Shown here: positions 15,114 through 21,219 of the stretch, piece by piece
Layout: every line of letters starts with the position of its first letter
Numbering within the stretch: position 1 is the stretch's first letter
Source: JALRBM01 sp964477195
Lineage (GTDB): Bacteria; Patescibacteriota; Saccharimonadia; Saccharimonadales; Saccharimonadaceae
Assembly (NCBI GenBank): GCA_964477195.1
Contig: CAYZCX010000010.1
Span: forward strand, 1-34,044
Direction: 5' to 3'
DNA length: 34,044 nt
Notes under the pieces: generated by a model
Seen by the model: the letters and a program-made list of their open reading frames with translations, nothing else
Databases searched by the model: none
What the model was told of the DNA's origin: nothing
Made by a program: the position numbers and the translations under genes

Positions 15114-15576
15114 AGATCAGTTGGTGAACGATGGCGACTGCGGCAAGTTCAGTCCTGCTTGAGACCCCACACTTCTCGGATGCTGTCACGAGCCTATGTT
15201 TCACAATGGGCTCAGTCAGACCTAAGCTGTGGGCAATCTGTTTATTCCCAGCTCCCGTCGGGAGCAGTCGAATAACGGGAAGCTCTAACTCATCAAGCTC
15301 TGGTGCAGGATTTCGAAGCGGTGGGCCTTGGATAAGGCCTTTTTCGAGAGCAAGACAAACGGCGCGGGTCAGCTTGTTTACTGGCTCCTTGGAAGTATCT
15401 TCTGGATTGTAGAGCCCCATCCGCCAATAGGTCCTCGTAAGGCGCGCACCTACCGTTTCTTCGCTAATTTCTAACTTGTTTCCCACCTGCCGATCGGAAA
15501 GCCCTTCTGATTTTGCCTGAAGTATCTCCAAGCTGTCCTCGCTAAGAGGATCGCCAGGCTTACCACTTTTTCTCAT
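15112..15576 (-). CDS. Array gene C: tandem double LuxR-type HTH protein
   Basis: 154 residues from the ATG at 15576, which has GAGGAG 7 nt upstream. An extension to 15654 is possible on paper but would translate the promoter and the repeat box. HTH1: LSEDSLEILQAKSEGLSDRQ to YWRMGLY; link ALEKGLIQGPP; HTH2: LDELELPVIRLLPTGAGNKQ to VHQLI. The C-terminal half (SSRTELAAVAIVHQLI) is closest to that of gene F. It is transcribed from the promoter in the spacer identical to that of gene E, so C and E should respond alike at the start of transcription. Confidence 0.84.
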   Translation of the reverse strand: MRKSGKPGDPLSEDSLEILQAKSEGLSDRQVGNKLEISEETVGARLTRTYWRMGLYNPEDTSKEPVNKLTRAVCLALEKGLIQGPPLRNPAPELDELELPVIRLLPTGAGNKQIAHSLGLTEPIVKHRLVTASEKCGVSSRTELAAVAIVHQLI

Positions 15577-15608
15577 TTTCAACTCCTCAAGAGAGATTTT
15601 CAGAGACT

Positions 15609-15684
15609 TCATCCGCGCAGAAGCTATGGTATAAGACAGAAGATAATTTCGCAAGGGAGAAGCGCGGATGAGGCGACTTCTCCT
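15609..15684 (-). repeat. Array spacer D/C, copy 1 of an identical 76-bp repeat
   Basis: Identical to 16775-16850 over all 76 bases. Read on minus: stem-loop (GGAGAAG 15656-15662, CTTCTCC 15677-15683) with box 2 (15662-15673). Then TTGCGA (15649-15654), 17 nt, TACCAT (15626-15631), 7 nt and box 1 (15608-15618). Confidence 0.9.
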
Positions 15685-16160
15685 TATTGGTCGAGCTTAT
15701 GGAATACGACGTACACCATAAGGGTAATGCGATTAGATATACCAAGCTTGGCGTATATACGCTGAAAGCGGCTGTTGATTGATTTGGCTGTCAGTCCAAG
15801 TAAATCTCCTATTTGTTGGTAGGATAGCCCAAATTGAACGAGAGAGGCTGCTTGGATCTCAACCGTAGTTAACGGCTCGTGTGCTTTTGTGTAAGGTGGA
15901 GGACCTTGGATGAGGTTTTGCTCCATGGCCAGATAGACCGCACGCGTATCTTTGTACCGAATCGACCCCGTCGACTGCTCTTGTTCATAGAGGCCTAATT
16001 TCTGGTAGATGCGTGTAAGGGCACACCCCACTCCGTCTTCACTGTAACCTATCTGGTTTCCAATTTCTGCTTCCGATAAACCCTCAGACTTTAATTGCAG
16101 AATCTGAAGCTCAAAAGCCTTGAGCGGGTCTCCGGACTGACCGGACCTTCTTCTCGTCAT
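15684..16160 (-). CDS. Array gene D: tandem double LuxR-type HTH protein
   Basis: 158 residues from the ATG at 16160 with GAAGGA upstream. HTH1: LKAFELQILQLKSEGLSEAE to IYQKLGLYEQEQ; link AMEQNLIQGPPP; HTH2: LTTVEIQAASLVQFGLSYQQ to MVYVVFHKLDQ. It is most like gene E: both share the EQ-rich insert after HTH1, a RYK motif and the C-terminal VYVVFHK(L/I)DQ. D and E therefore look like the most recent gene duplication, although the spacers that flank them are not the most similar pair. Confidence 0.84.
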   Translation of the reverse strand: MTRRRSGQSGDPLKAFELQILQLKSEGLSEAEIGNQIGYSEDGVGCALTRIYQKLGLYEQEQSTGSIRYKDTRAVYLAMEQNLIQGPPPYTKAHEPLTTVEIQAASLVQFGLSYQQIGDLLGLTAKSINSRFQRIYAKLGISNRITLMVYVVFHKLDQ

Positions 16161-16184
16161 AGGATTCCTTCAGTAAAAGAGGTG

Positions 16185-16262
16185 CTCATCCGCGCATGAG
16201 ATATGATAACTATTTAAGCTTAGAAGGGCAACTTGTAAGAGGCGCGGATGAGGCAGCCTCTT
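16185..16262 (-). promoter_or_regulatory. Array spacer E/D: stem-loop, promoter and box pair
   Basis: Read on minus: stem (AAGAGGC 16237-16243, GCCTCTT 16256-16262) with box 2 (16242-16253). Then TTGCCC (16226-16231), 17 nt, TATCAT (16203-16208), 7 nt and box 1 (16185-16195). Confidence 0.75.
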
Positions 16263-16745
16263 TTACTGGTCGATCTTGTGAAACACAACGTATACCATCA
16301 GCAGGACAGGGCTTGAAGTCCCAATTTTGCTGTAGGCTTTGTGAAGGCGCTCCTTAACCGCAGCAACGGTGAGGCTTAGTTTTTCTGCGATTTGTTCTTT
16401 CGTCCATCCAAACCGAAGGAGATAGATCACCTCTATCTCACCACGAGTCAACGCTTGTCGATGCCTGTCTTCAAGAGGAGGTGGCCCTACAATAAGCTGT
16501 CGCTCTATCGCGAGGTGTACAGCGTTGCATTGCTTGTACCGCATCGGTATACCGGATTGTTCTTCCTGCACGAAAAGCCCTAGCTTTTCGTAAATAACTC
16601 TTTGAGCCCCTTTAATCCCTCCTTCACTGTAGCCAAGCTTGTTGGCAATTTCTTCGGCAGTCGATCCCTCTGACTGTAATTGAAGTATTCGTAGTTCCAT
16701 CGGGGTGAGTGATGCACCGGGTTTTCCAATTCCTCTTCGTGCCAT
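16263..16745 (-). CDS. Array gene E: tandem double LuxR-type HTH protein
   Basis: 160 residues from the ATG at 16745, preceded by GGAGGG. The longer reading to 16820 shares its first residues with the longer reading of gene C only because the spacers are identical, and it is rejected. HTH1: LTPMELRILQLQSEGSTAEE to IYEKLGLF; link AIERQLIVGPPP; HTH2: LTRGEIEVIYLLRFGWTKEQ to MVYVVFHKIDQ. HTH2 is a very good GerE match (IAEKLSLTVAAVKERLHKAY). No sensor domain. Promoter and box 1 lie in the second 76-bp repeat copy. Confidence 0.85.
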   Translation of the reverse strand: MARRGIGKPGASLTPMELRILQLQSEGSTAEEIANKLGYSEGGIKGAQRVIYEKLGLFVQEEQSGIPMRYKQCNAVHLAIERQLIVGPPPLEDRHRQALTRGEIEVIYLLRFGWTKEQIAEKLSLTVAAVKERLHKAYSKIGTSSPVLLMVYVVFHKIDQ

Positions 16746-16774
16746 GGTATCCCTCCGAGTTGTGAGTGAGCATC

Positions 16775-16850
16775 TCATCCGCGCAGAAGCTATGGTATAA
16801 GACAGAAGATAATTTCGCAAGGGAGAAGCGCGGATGAGGCGACTTCTCCT
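16775..16850 (-). repeat. Array spacer F/E, copy 2 of an identical 76-bp repeat
   Basis: Identical to 15609-15684. Box 2 lies at 16828-16839 in the stem-loop after gene F. Promoter TTGCGA (16815-16820), 17 nt, TACCAT (16792-16797). Box 1 lies at 16774-16784, 7 nt past the -10. Confidence 0.9.
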
Positions 16851-17316
16851 AGATCAGGTGGTGAATGACGGCGATTGCGGCGATCTGGGTCCGCATACCT
16901 GTACCACATTTGTTGGTGATGGTATTAAGTCGACTTCTCACGGTTCCTTCGGCCAGTCTAAGGCGATGTGCGATCAGAGCGGTTGAAAACCCATACTGAA
17001 GAAGTTCCAGTACGGCAAGTTCTTTCTTGGTGAAAGTTGGCGGAACGGTCCCTACGTAAGGGCCTTGAATCATTCCTGCCCTTAACGTGGCGCATACCGC
17101 TCGACATGCTTTGTTTGAGATGTCGTCGGTCGCATTGCTTTCTGAACTGTAACCAAGTTTGCCATAAGCTGCCTTTAAGCGACTCGTAAAAGTCGTCACA
17201 GGAATGTCTAACTGAACTGCGGCATCTTCGTCTGTCAGCCCACAGGCTTTTGCCTGCAATGCTCTGAGCTCGTCCTTTGTTAATAGCGCGAGTTGTTCGG
17301 GTGTCTCAAAAAACAT
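16849..17316 (-). CDS. Array gene F: tandem double LuxR-type HTH protein, first of the array
   Basis: 155 residues from the ATG at 17316, with GAGGAGGCG upstream. HTH1: LTKDELRALQAKACGLTDED to AYGKLGYS; link TLRAGMIQGP; HTH2: FTKKELAVLELLQYGFSTAL to VIHHLI. Gene F lacks the short basic N-terminal arm (RRxGxPG) of B to E and begins MFFETPEQLALLT. It is the promoter-proximal gene in array order, and its upstream region has the promoter and box 1 but no stem-loop. This shows that box 1 belongs to the 5' end of a gene rather than to a symmetric spacer. Confidence 0.84.
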   Translation of the reverse strand: MFFETPEQLALLTKDELRALQAKACGLTDEDAAVQLDIPVTTFTSRLKAAYGKLGYSSESNATDDISNKACRAVCATLRAGMIQGPYVGTVPPTFTKKELAVLELLQYGFSTALIAHRLRLAEGTVRSRLNTITNKCGTGMRTQIAAIAVIHHLI

Positions 17317-17340
17317 AACGCCTCCTCAGATATCGTATCA

Positions 17341-17388
17341 CCTCATCCGCGTAGGGGTTATGGTATCGTATTCTCTTCTATGTTGCAA
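17341..17388 (-). promoter_or_regulatory. Array leader: promoter and box 1 of gene F
   Basis: Minus strand: TTGCAA (17383-17388), 17 nt, TACCAT (17360-17365), then box 1 (17341-17351, with one mismatch at the first base of the 12-mer). There is no box 2 here. Confidence 0.75.
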
Positions 17389-17404
17389 GCAATAGGTTTT
17401 TATG

Positions 17405-17433
17405 TTGTGTTCTGTGTCAAACATGCATAAAAT
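17405..17433 (+). promoter_or_regulatory. Promoter of the Ppx/GppA-like gene
   Basis: TTGTGT (17405-17410), 17 nt, TAAAAT (17428-17433), 9 nt before the ATG. No Shine-Dalgarno sequence is visible, so the message is probably leaderless. Confidence 0.6.
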
Positions 17434-17442
17434 AGTGACAAT

Positions 17443-18369
17443 ATGCCAAATAAAATTCATCTTGCTATCATTGATGTCGGCACACTGAAGTCCAAGTTTG
17501 AAATACGGGAATTTGATTCGGACGGGCAAGGCCGTGTTTTGTATAAAGATAAAAAACTGACGGTGCTTGGAAGGGATCTCCAGAAAACCGGCAATAAAAT
17601 TATCGAAAAGTCTATCACGACCACCATCGAAGCGCTAAAAGAATTCAAACAAAAAATGGACGAATATGACACAACTCGCTACGAAGCGATCACAACCGAA
17701 GCGGTACGAAAAGCCGCGAATGCTCGCGAGGTACTCGAACGAATTACGCAGGAGACAGGCATAACGCTCCGTGTTCTGACGCACGAAGATGAAGCGCGGA
17801 TTTTCTTTCGACATGTGGCAAAAAGTTTCCCCGGTAAACGAATCGCAGTTGCGGATATTGGTGGCGGCAGCGTGCAGCTGGTTATTGGAAAAGATGATGT
17901 GGTTGAGCATATATATCTCTTCAAAACCGGTACATATTTTATGCAAGAAGAGCTATCGGAGTCGCACCACCCCACAGCGCAAGAAGTCGAAAGCGCCCGC
18001 GAGTATATCCGTAAGGAATTTTATGAGCTGGCAAAAAGCGGTATTACTGTCGATGAGTTTGTCTACGGTAGTACGAATATCATTAACTTCATGCAGGCTC
18101 TCCAGGTGCCACTTGCTGCTTCGGGATACGAAAAATCACCTCATATCTATCGCGCGAAGCGTGTGGATCTTGAGTCGCTTTTTGAGAAAATCATCGCACT
18201 TTCGTATGAGGATCGCATGCCGTTGTTTGCTGATGAGCCGTATTTTATGTGGTCTGCGGACAATGCGCTTTTGAATGTTTTTGGGTTTATGGATGCACTA
18301 AAAATTGACAGTACAATTCCGACAAATGCAAATATCTCGGGCGGATTGTTCGATAAGTTAATTACGTAG
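17443..18369 (+). CDS. Ppx/GppA-type phosphatase-like protein
   Basis: 308 residues with the ASKHA fold signs of exopolyphosphatase/pppGpp phosphohydrolase: IIDVGTLKSKFEI near the N-terminus, ITTEAVRKAANA, THEDEARIFF (the Glu of this loop is catalytic in Ppx), and ADIGGGSVQLVIG. The first phosphate loop is unusual: family members usually have DIGSNSxR, here DVGTLKSKF. The second has Gln where the usual DIGGGSTE has Glu. The protein is also shorter than two-domain Ppx. Hydrolysis of polyphosphate or (p)ppGpp is therefore uncertain, and a sugar-kinase-like or binding role is possible. It diverges from the array, with about 16 bp between the two -35 regions. Confidence 0.75.
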   Translation: MPNKIHLAIIDVGTLKSKFEIREFDSDGQGRVLYKDKKLTVLGRDLQKTGNKIIEKSITTTIEALKEFKQKMDEYDTTRYEAITTEAVRKAANAREVLERITQETGITLRVLTHEDEARIFFRHVAKSFPGKRIAVADIGGGSVQLVIGKDDVVEHIYLFKTGTYFMQEELSESHHPTAQEVESAREYIRKEFYELAKSGITVDEFVYGSTNIINFMQALQVPLAASGYEKSPHIYRAKRVDLESLFEKIIALSYEDRMPLFADEPYFMWSADNALLNVFGFMDALKIDSTIPTNANISGGLFDKLIT

Positions 18370-18438
18370 TCTGTCATATTCTCTAAAATAAGTAATCTCG
18401 CCGGTGCTATTGTCACTGGAGTGGTCTGGTACTACCTC

Positions 18439-18467
18439 TGTACAAAACCCCTTCCCTTTGCTATAGT
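18439..18467 (+). promoter_or_regulatory. Promoter of tRNA-Glu
   Basis: TGTACA (18439-18444), 17 nt, TATAGT (18462-18467), 13 nt before the mature tRNA 5' end. Confidence 0.55.
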
Positions 18468-18480
18468 TATCGAAGCAAAT

Positions 18481-18555
18481 GGTCTCATCGTCTAACGGTT
18501 AGGACATCAGGTTCTCATCCTGACAATCCGGGTTCGATTCCCGGTGAGATCACCA
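18481..18555 (+). tRNA. tRNA-Glu (anticodon CTC)
   Basis: A full cloverleaf can be drawn: acceptor GGTCTCA against TGAGATC with one G-T pair, anticodon stem CAGG/CCTG around loop TTCTCAT giving anticodon CTC, and T arm CCGGG-TTCGATT-CCCGG. Discriminator A is at 18552 and CCA is encoded at 18553-18555. It reads GAG codons. Confidence 0.95.
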
Positions 18556-18565
18556 TGAAATTATC

Positions 18566-18616
18566 AGACAAAGTAAAAAGTTCTAGAAATATTCTCTAGA
18601 ACTTTTTACTTTGTCT
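18566..18616 (+). terminator. Perfect 22-bp hairpin after tRNA-Glu
   Basis: Arms 18566-18587 and 18595-18616 are perfect reverse complements around a 7-nt loop. The right arm itself carries TTTTT. It is unusually long for a tRNA terminator. Confidence 0.8.
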
Positions 18617-18659
18617 ACTATTTACTGATGTCTAGCAACTGGAGGTAAGTTAAGCTCTT

Positions 18660-18860
18660 GTGTATCAGTGTCCCGGGGGTGGCCGGGGGGGGCCCCGGGC
18701 CCCCCCCAGGCGGCATCAGATAGGGAGGGCCCACCGCGGNNNNNNNNNNCGCCTTAATGCGGGCTTCCGGGAGTCTCGTGGGGTGCTCTGCGCTGGTGTT
18801 GTAATTTTCTCGTTTTGTTTACCCGGGCCCGGGGGTCGCGAGGCCTACCCCCGGGACACA
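18660..18860. other. GC-palindromic, gap-containing unreliable sequence
   Basis: Ten N at 18740-18749 mark a scaffold gap. The flanks are long G and C runs. GTGTCCCGGGGGT (18668-18680) is the exact reverse complement of ACCCCCGGGACAC (18847-18859), so the gap sits between inverted copies. On the right, CCCGGGGGT/ACCCCCGGG (18828-18855) could be the real hairpin after the next minus-strand gene. No gene is supported here. Confidence 0.7.
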
Positions 18861-18862
18861 CC

Positions 18863-19117
18863 CTAGGCGACTTCGAGATAATCGATGTGGAGACTGTTGA
18901 GACTCCACTCAGGGTGCTTTGCGTGCTTCAGGCTGACGTGCCATCCGTACTGATTTTTGTTGTATCCTGTGACTTCGAGCGAGCGGGTCTCGGGAATACG
19001 GGCGAAGGTCAGCGACGGGTCTTCCGTTTCCCTGAGGTGGATTGCTGTGGCGTTGAGGTTGACCAAAAGGCCCACCCTCAGGTCACTTTCCTGCACGGGC
19101 CTTCCAATATCACCCAC
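18863..19117 (-). CDS. Small hypothetical protein
   Basis: 84 residues from a GTG at 19117, with AAAGGAGAA 6 nt upstream; longer readings run through this site. No family, signal peptide or membrane segment is recognised. The sequence is beta-like and polar (VGLLVNLNATAIHLRET, then LEVTGYNKNQYGWHVSL). GC-rich codons. A strong GC hairpin follows its stop, next to the assembly gap. It opens a block of orphan genes on the same strand, immediately downstream of the tRNA. Confidence 0.6.
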   Translation of the reverse strand: MGDIGRPVQESDLRVGLLVNLNATAIHLRETEDPSLTFARIPETRSLEVTGYNKNQYGWHVSLKHAKHPEWSLNSLHIDYLEVA

Positions 19118-19246
19118 GATAGTTCTCCTTTGAACGAAGTGTGTACAACTTGTATATCCTAAATTTTCAAAGGGCATTTTGTCAAGGCGTCAACGATATG
19201 AGGTGGTACCCGAAAGGGTGACTAAGCCAAGATTGGAAAAAATAAT

Positions 19247-19280
19247 GGTGGGTGTCGCATTGTTAGTTGCGACACCCACC
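19247..19280 (-). terminator. Terminator of the 19304-19729 gene
   Basis: A 13-bp perfect stem (19247-19259 and 19268-19280) with an 8-nt loop, followed on the minus strand by ATTATTTTTTCC. Confidence 0.9.
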
Positions 19281-19303
19281 ACGGGGCAAGCGGCAGAAAA
19301 CTT

Positions 19304-19729
19304 TCACTTGGGCTGAACCGCTACGCGCCAACGCAGGTTGACGCGATTGGCGTTGTCTAGGGTCCATTTGCCGTTTCTCGAGGTACACCACTCCTGAAAT
19401 GCTGCCACCGAGTCGAAGGATACCCTTCCAGGTACGGATGGATCTGAGGCATGATGACCGCTCAGGCCCATGTCGCCCGTTGCCCCCGGCACTCGCCAAC
19501 TAATAATGAGGCGAGTCCATCGAACAGTGTCGAGACTACTGGTGATCTTGAGAATGCGTTTGAAGAGCCTCTCCATGGCGTCGACTGCGTGCCTGTCGCT
19601 ATCATCCTCCCGGCAGAACTCGTATCCGTCGTGGTCACGCTGTACGGTGTAACCCCTCACGGGAACAACTCCGCCAAAAGGTTGCACGATCTCAGGGATT
19701 GCTTGCTCGAGTAGCATCTTCTGACCCAC
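19304..19729 (-). CDS. Hypothetical protein
   Basis: 141 residues from a GTG at 19729, with GGAG 5 nt upstream; the reading upstream of it lacks a ribosome site. No recognised family. The first half resembles an alpha/beta fragment (LLEQAIPEIVQPFGG, VRGYTVQRDHDGYEF, then AVDAMERLFKRILKITSS). The second half is Trp/Arg-rich (WTRLIISWRVPGATG, NLRWRVAV). Cytoplasmic by absence of any signal. The region before it holds a TTGAC-CATTT-GTCAA palindrome (19782-19796) and a TATAAC, possibly a regulated promoter. It has its own strong terminator. Confidence 0.6.
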   Translation of the reverse strand: MGQKMLLEQAIPEIVQPFGGVVPVRGYTVQRDHDGYEFCREDDSDRHAVDAMERLFKRILKITSSLDTVRWTRLIISWRVPGATGDMGLSGHHASDPSVPGRVSFDSVAAFQEWCTSRNGKWTLDNANRVNLRWRVAVQPK

Positions 19730-19833
19730 GTTAACTCCAATTTCGACTGATTTATCGAACAATGTTATACTCTATCTCTTTTTGACCATTTGTCAATATT
19801 TGTATGGAGACTATTAATCCAGACAGTAAAACA

Positions 19834-19860
19834 CCCGCAGACTTTCGCCTGCGGGCTTTG
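19834..19860 (-). terminator. Terminator-like hairpin after the Cys-rich gene
   Basis: CCCGCAG (19834-19840) and CTGCGGG (19849-19855), followed on the minus strand by TGTTTTAC. It lies 54 bp past the stop at 19909. Confidence 0.6.
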
Positions 19861-19908
19861 AGCAGTTGTGCTGTTGCGCCAATAAACTTGCCGTAAAGAG
19901 CGTCGTTT

Positions 19909-20745
19909 TTAGCGCAGCAACTTCATTACTCCTTCCACCAATGGTGGCTGGCTCCACGCGTTGCCGCGCAGAGGCCTTGAATTTTGCGGTGTCGCCTCCA
20001 CCTGCTGCTTGATTCGCTCGGCCTCTTGCCTGCTCGACGAACCCTGCGTAATCGTGACGAAGCCACTGGCATCGGGTTGCCACATCGATGACTCTCCAAC
20101 AACAGCACCACGAGCACCAACGAGCCAAACCTTGTCATGCTCATCCCTGTAAGGGAATGCCCAGGCATTAAGCGCGCAGACAGGTTCGTAGGTATCTTTC
20201 ACCTTCGGTGTGCCGATCAGCGGGTTTGTTCGCTTTGAGTGCCTGAACCTCACTTCGAGTCGTGGCGGCGTCAGCGAACGCCGACGAGCGACCGTTGCAT
20301 AGAGTGCAGCCAAGGTATGGATTGAGCCATCGAATAGCCAATCTGGTCGACTTCCGGCCAGCGCTGTGATGATGCGCGGGCCAAATAGCGTGAAACCGTT
20401 GCGGTTGTCTTCCCAGACATTTGTGCGTATCAAGCGAACGGCCGCCTGCTCAACAGACCCTCTGGCGAGGCGTCCGACGCACTCGACCACACGCGGTAGG
20501 ATGGCGTTTACACTGAACTTGAGACAGTTGGGGCACAGAACCACGCCACCGGCGTTTAGCCAGCCGCTGAAGGTCAGAGGAGGTCCCGACGGCCGTTCCA
20601 GGCTCACCGTGACCTCTTGACCTTCCTGTTCGAGCAGATGCGCGAGAGTCTTCGGATAGTGTCGTTCGTGCGTATCGCACACGAAGGCGCCATCTCGCAC
20701 GCAGCGACCACTCGCGGGCTTTCCGCAATCACAATAATCAGTCAC
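19909..20745 (-). CDS. Hypothetical protein with N-terminal Cys/His cluster
   Basis: 278 residues from a GTG at 20745, with AAAGGA upstream. The first 30 residues hold Cys and His in DYCDCGKPASGRC, FVCDTHERHY and, later, LCPNCLKF, a pattern that suits one or two zinc sites. The rest is not recognised; it has mixed alpha/beta character with FTLFGPRIITALAGS and VWLVGARGAVVGES. There are no membrane segments. The zinc-ribbon-like head suggests binding to nucleic acid or protein. It is the largest gene of the orphan block 18863-21087, all on the minus strand and all GC-rich in codon use. Confidence 0.6.
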   Translation of the reverse strand: MTDYCDCGKPASGRCVRDGAFVCDTHERHYPKTLAHLLEQEGQEVTVSLERPSGPPLTFSGWLNAGGVVLCPNCLKFSVNAILPRVVECVGRLARGSVEQAAVRLIRTNVWEDNRNGFTLFGPRIITALAGSRPDWLFDGSIHTLAALYATVARRRSLTPPRLEVRFRHSKRTNPLIGTPKVKDTYEPVCALNAWAFPYRDEHDKVWLVGARGAVVGESSMWQPDASGFVTITQGSSSRQEAERIKQQVEATPQNSRPLRGNAWSQPPLVEGVMKLLR

Positions 20746-20784
20746 GTCTATCCTTTGGTAGGTTGTGAGCTTAGTTTATGAAAT

Positions 20785-21087
20785 TCACTCGTCGAAGATC
20801 ATCCGGCAGAATTTCTCATCCCAGCCTTCATCCCATTTTTTCATGCCAGGATGACGGGACCATACGTCCCGGTGGCTAGGCTCTGAGGTATCTCCGAACC
20901 AGTCGATGCGCTTGATGGTAAGACTCGGGTCTTCCCATTGACCGCAGGCTTCCCGCGCCCTCGCCAGAAGATCCTGACGACTTTGCACATGGTGAAGTTG
21001 CTGTACCCGCTCGCGCTCCATCGGATATCCAGGTATATCCACAGGGGCGTAGATGACCTGGAATTGACCCCTTGCTTCTTCGGGCAA
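20785..21087 (-). CDS. Small hypothetical protein
   Basis: 100 residues from a TTG at 21087, which has AAGGTGAG 4 nt upstream. The frame remains open to 21231, but that part is AT-rich and covers the promoter at 21119-21147. The product is polar and acidic with several Trp (CGQWEDPSL, IDWFGDT, KKWDEGWDEKF). No family is recognised and it should be cytoplasmic. The gap to the Cys-rich gene's start is 39 bp, so the two could share a transcript. Start choice is uncertain. Confidence 0.55.
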   Translation of the reverse strand: MPEEARGQFQVIYAPVDIPGYPMERERVQQLHHVQSRQDLLARAREACGQWEDPSLTIKRIDWFGDTSEPSHRDVWSRHPGMKKWDEGWDEKFCRMIFDE

Positions 21088-21118
21088 TATTCTCACCTTC
21101 TCGGTTGACGACGAGTAT

Positions 21119-21147
21119 ACTATACCACCATTTTGATAAGCTTCCAA
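21119..21147 (-). promoter_or_regulatory. Promoter of the 20785-21087 gene
   Basis: Minus strand: TTGGAA (21142-21147), 17 nt, TATAGT (21119-21124). Confidence 0.6.
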
Positions 21148-21219
21148 ATGACTCAATCGTGAAGCTTTTCTGTATAATGAAAGAGACGCATTTATTACTT
21201 TGAAAAACGGAGATAAGAT

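Noticed and set aside
15112..15654. Longer N-terminus of array gene C (and of gene E to 16820)
   Set aside because: The extra codons translate the promoter and box 1 of the identical 76-bp spacer. The internal ATG codons have good ribosome sites and align with the paralogues.
14404..16850. Integron attC sites between gene cassettes
   Set aside because: The spacers are imperfect palindromes of about the right length between one-gene units, but I see no GTTRRRY/RYYYAAC ends and no integrase gene. Promoters in each spacer also differ from classic cassettes. Cassette behaviour remains possible by another mechanism.
13915..17388. CRISPR array
   Set aside because: The repeated boxes are only 12 nt and are separated by complete genes with promoters. 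There are no short uniform spacers and no cas genes.
18481..18555. tRNA-Glu as an integration site with flanking att repeats
   Set aside because: No second copy of the tRNA 3' end was seen in the window and no integrase gene is present. The orphan block beside it is suggestive only.
18731..18740. Cloning-vector polylinker at the gap edge
   Set aside because: CCACCGCGG matches a common polylinker fragment but is too short and too GC-simple to claim.
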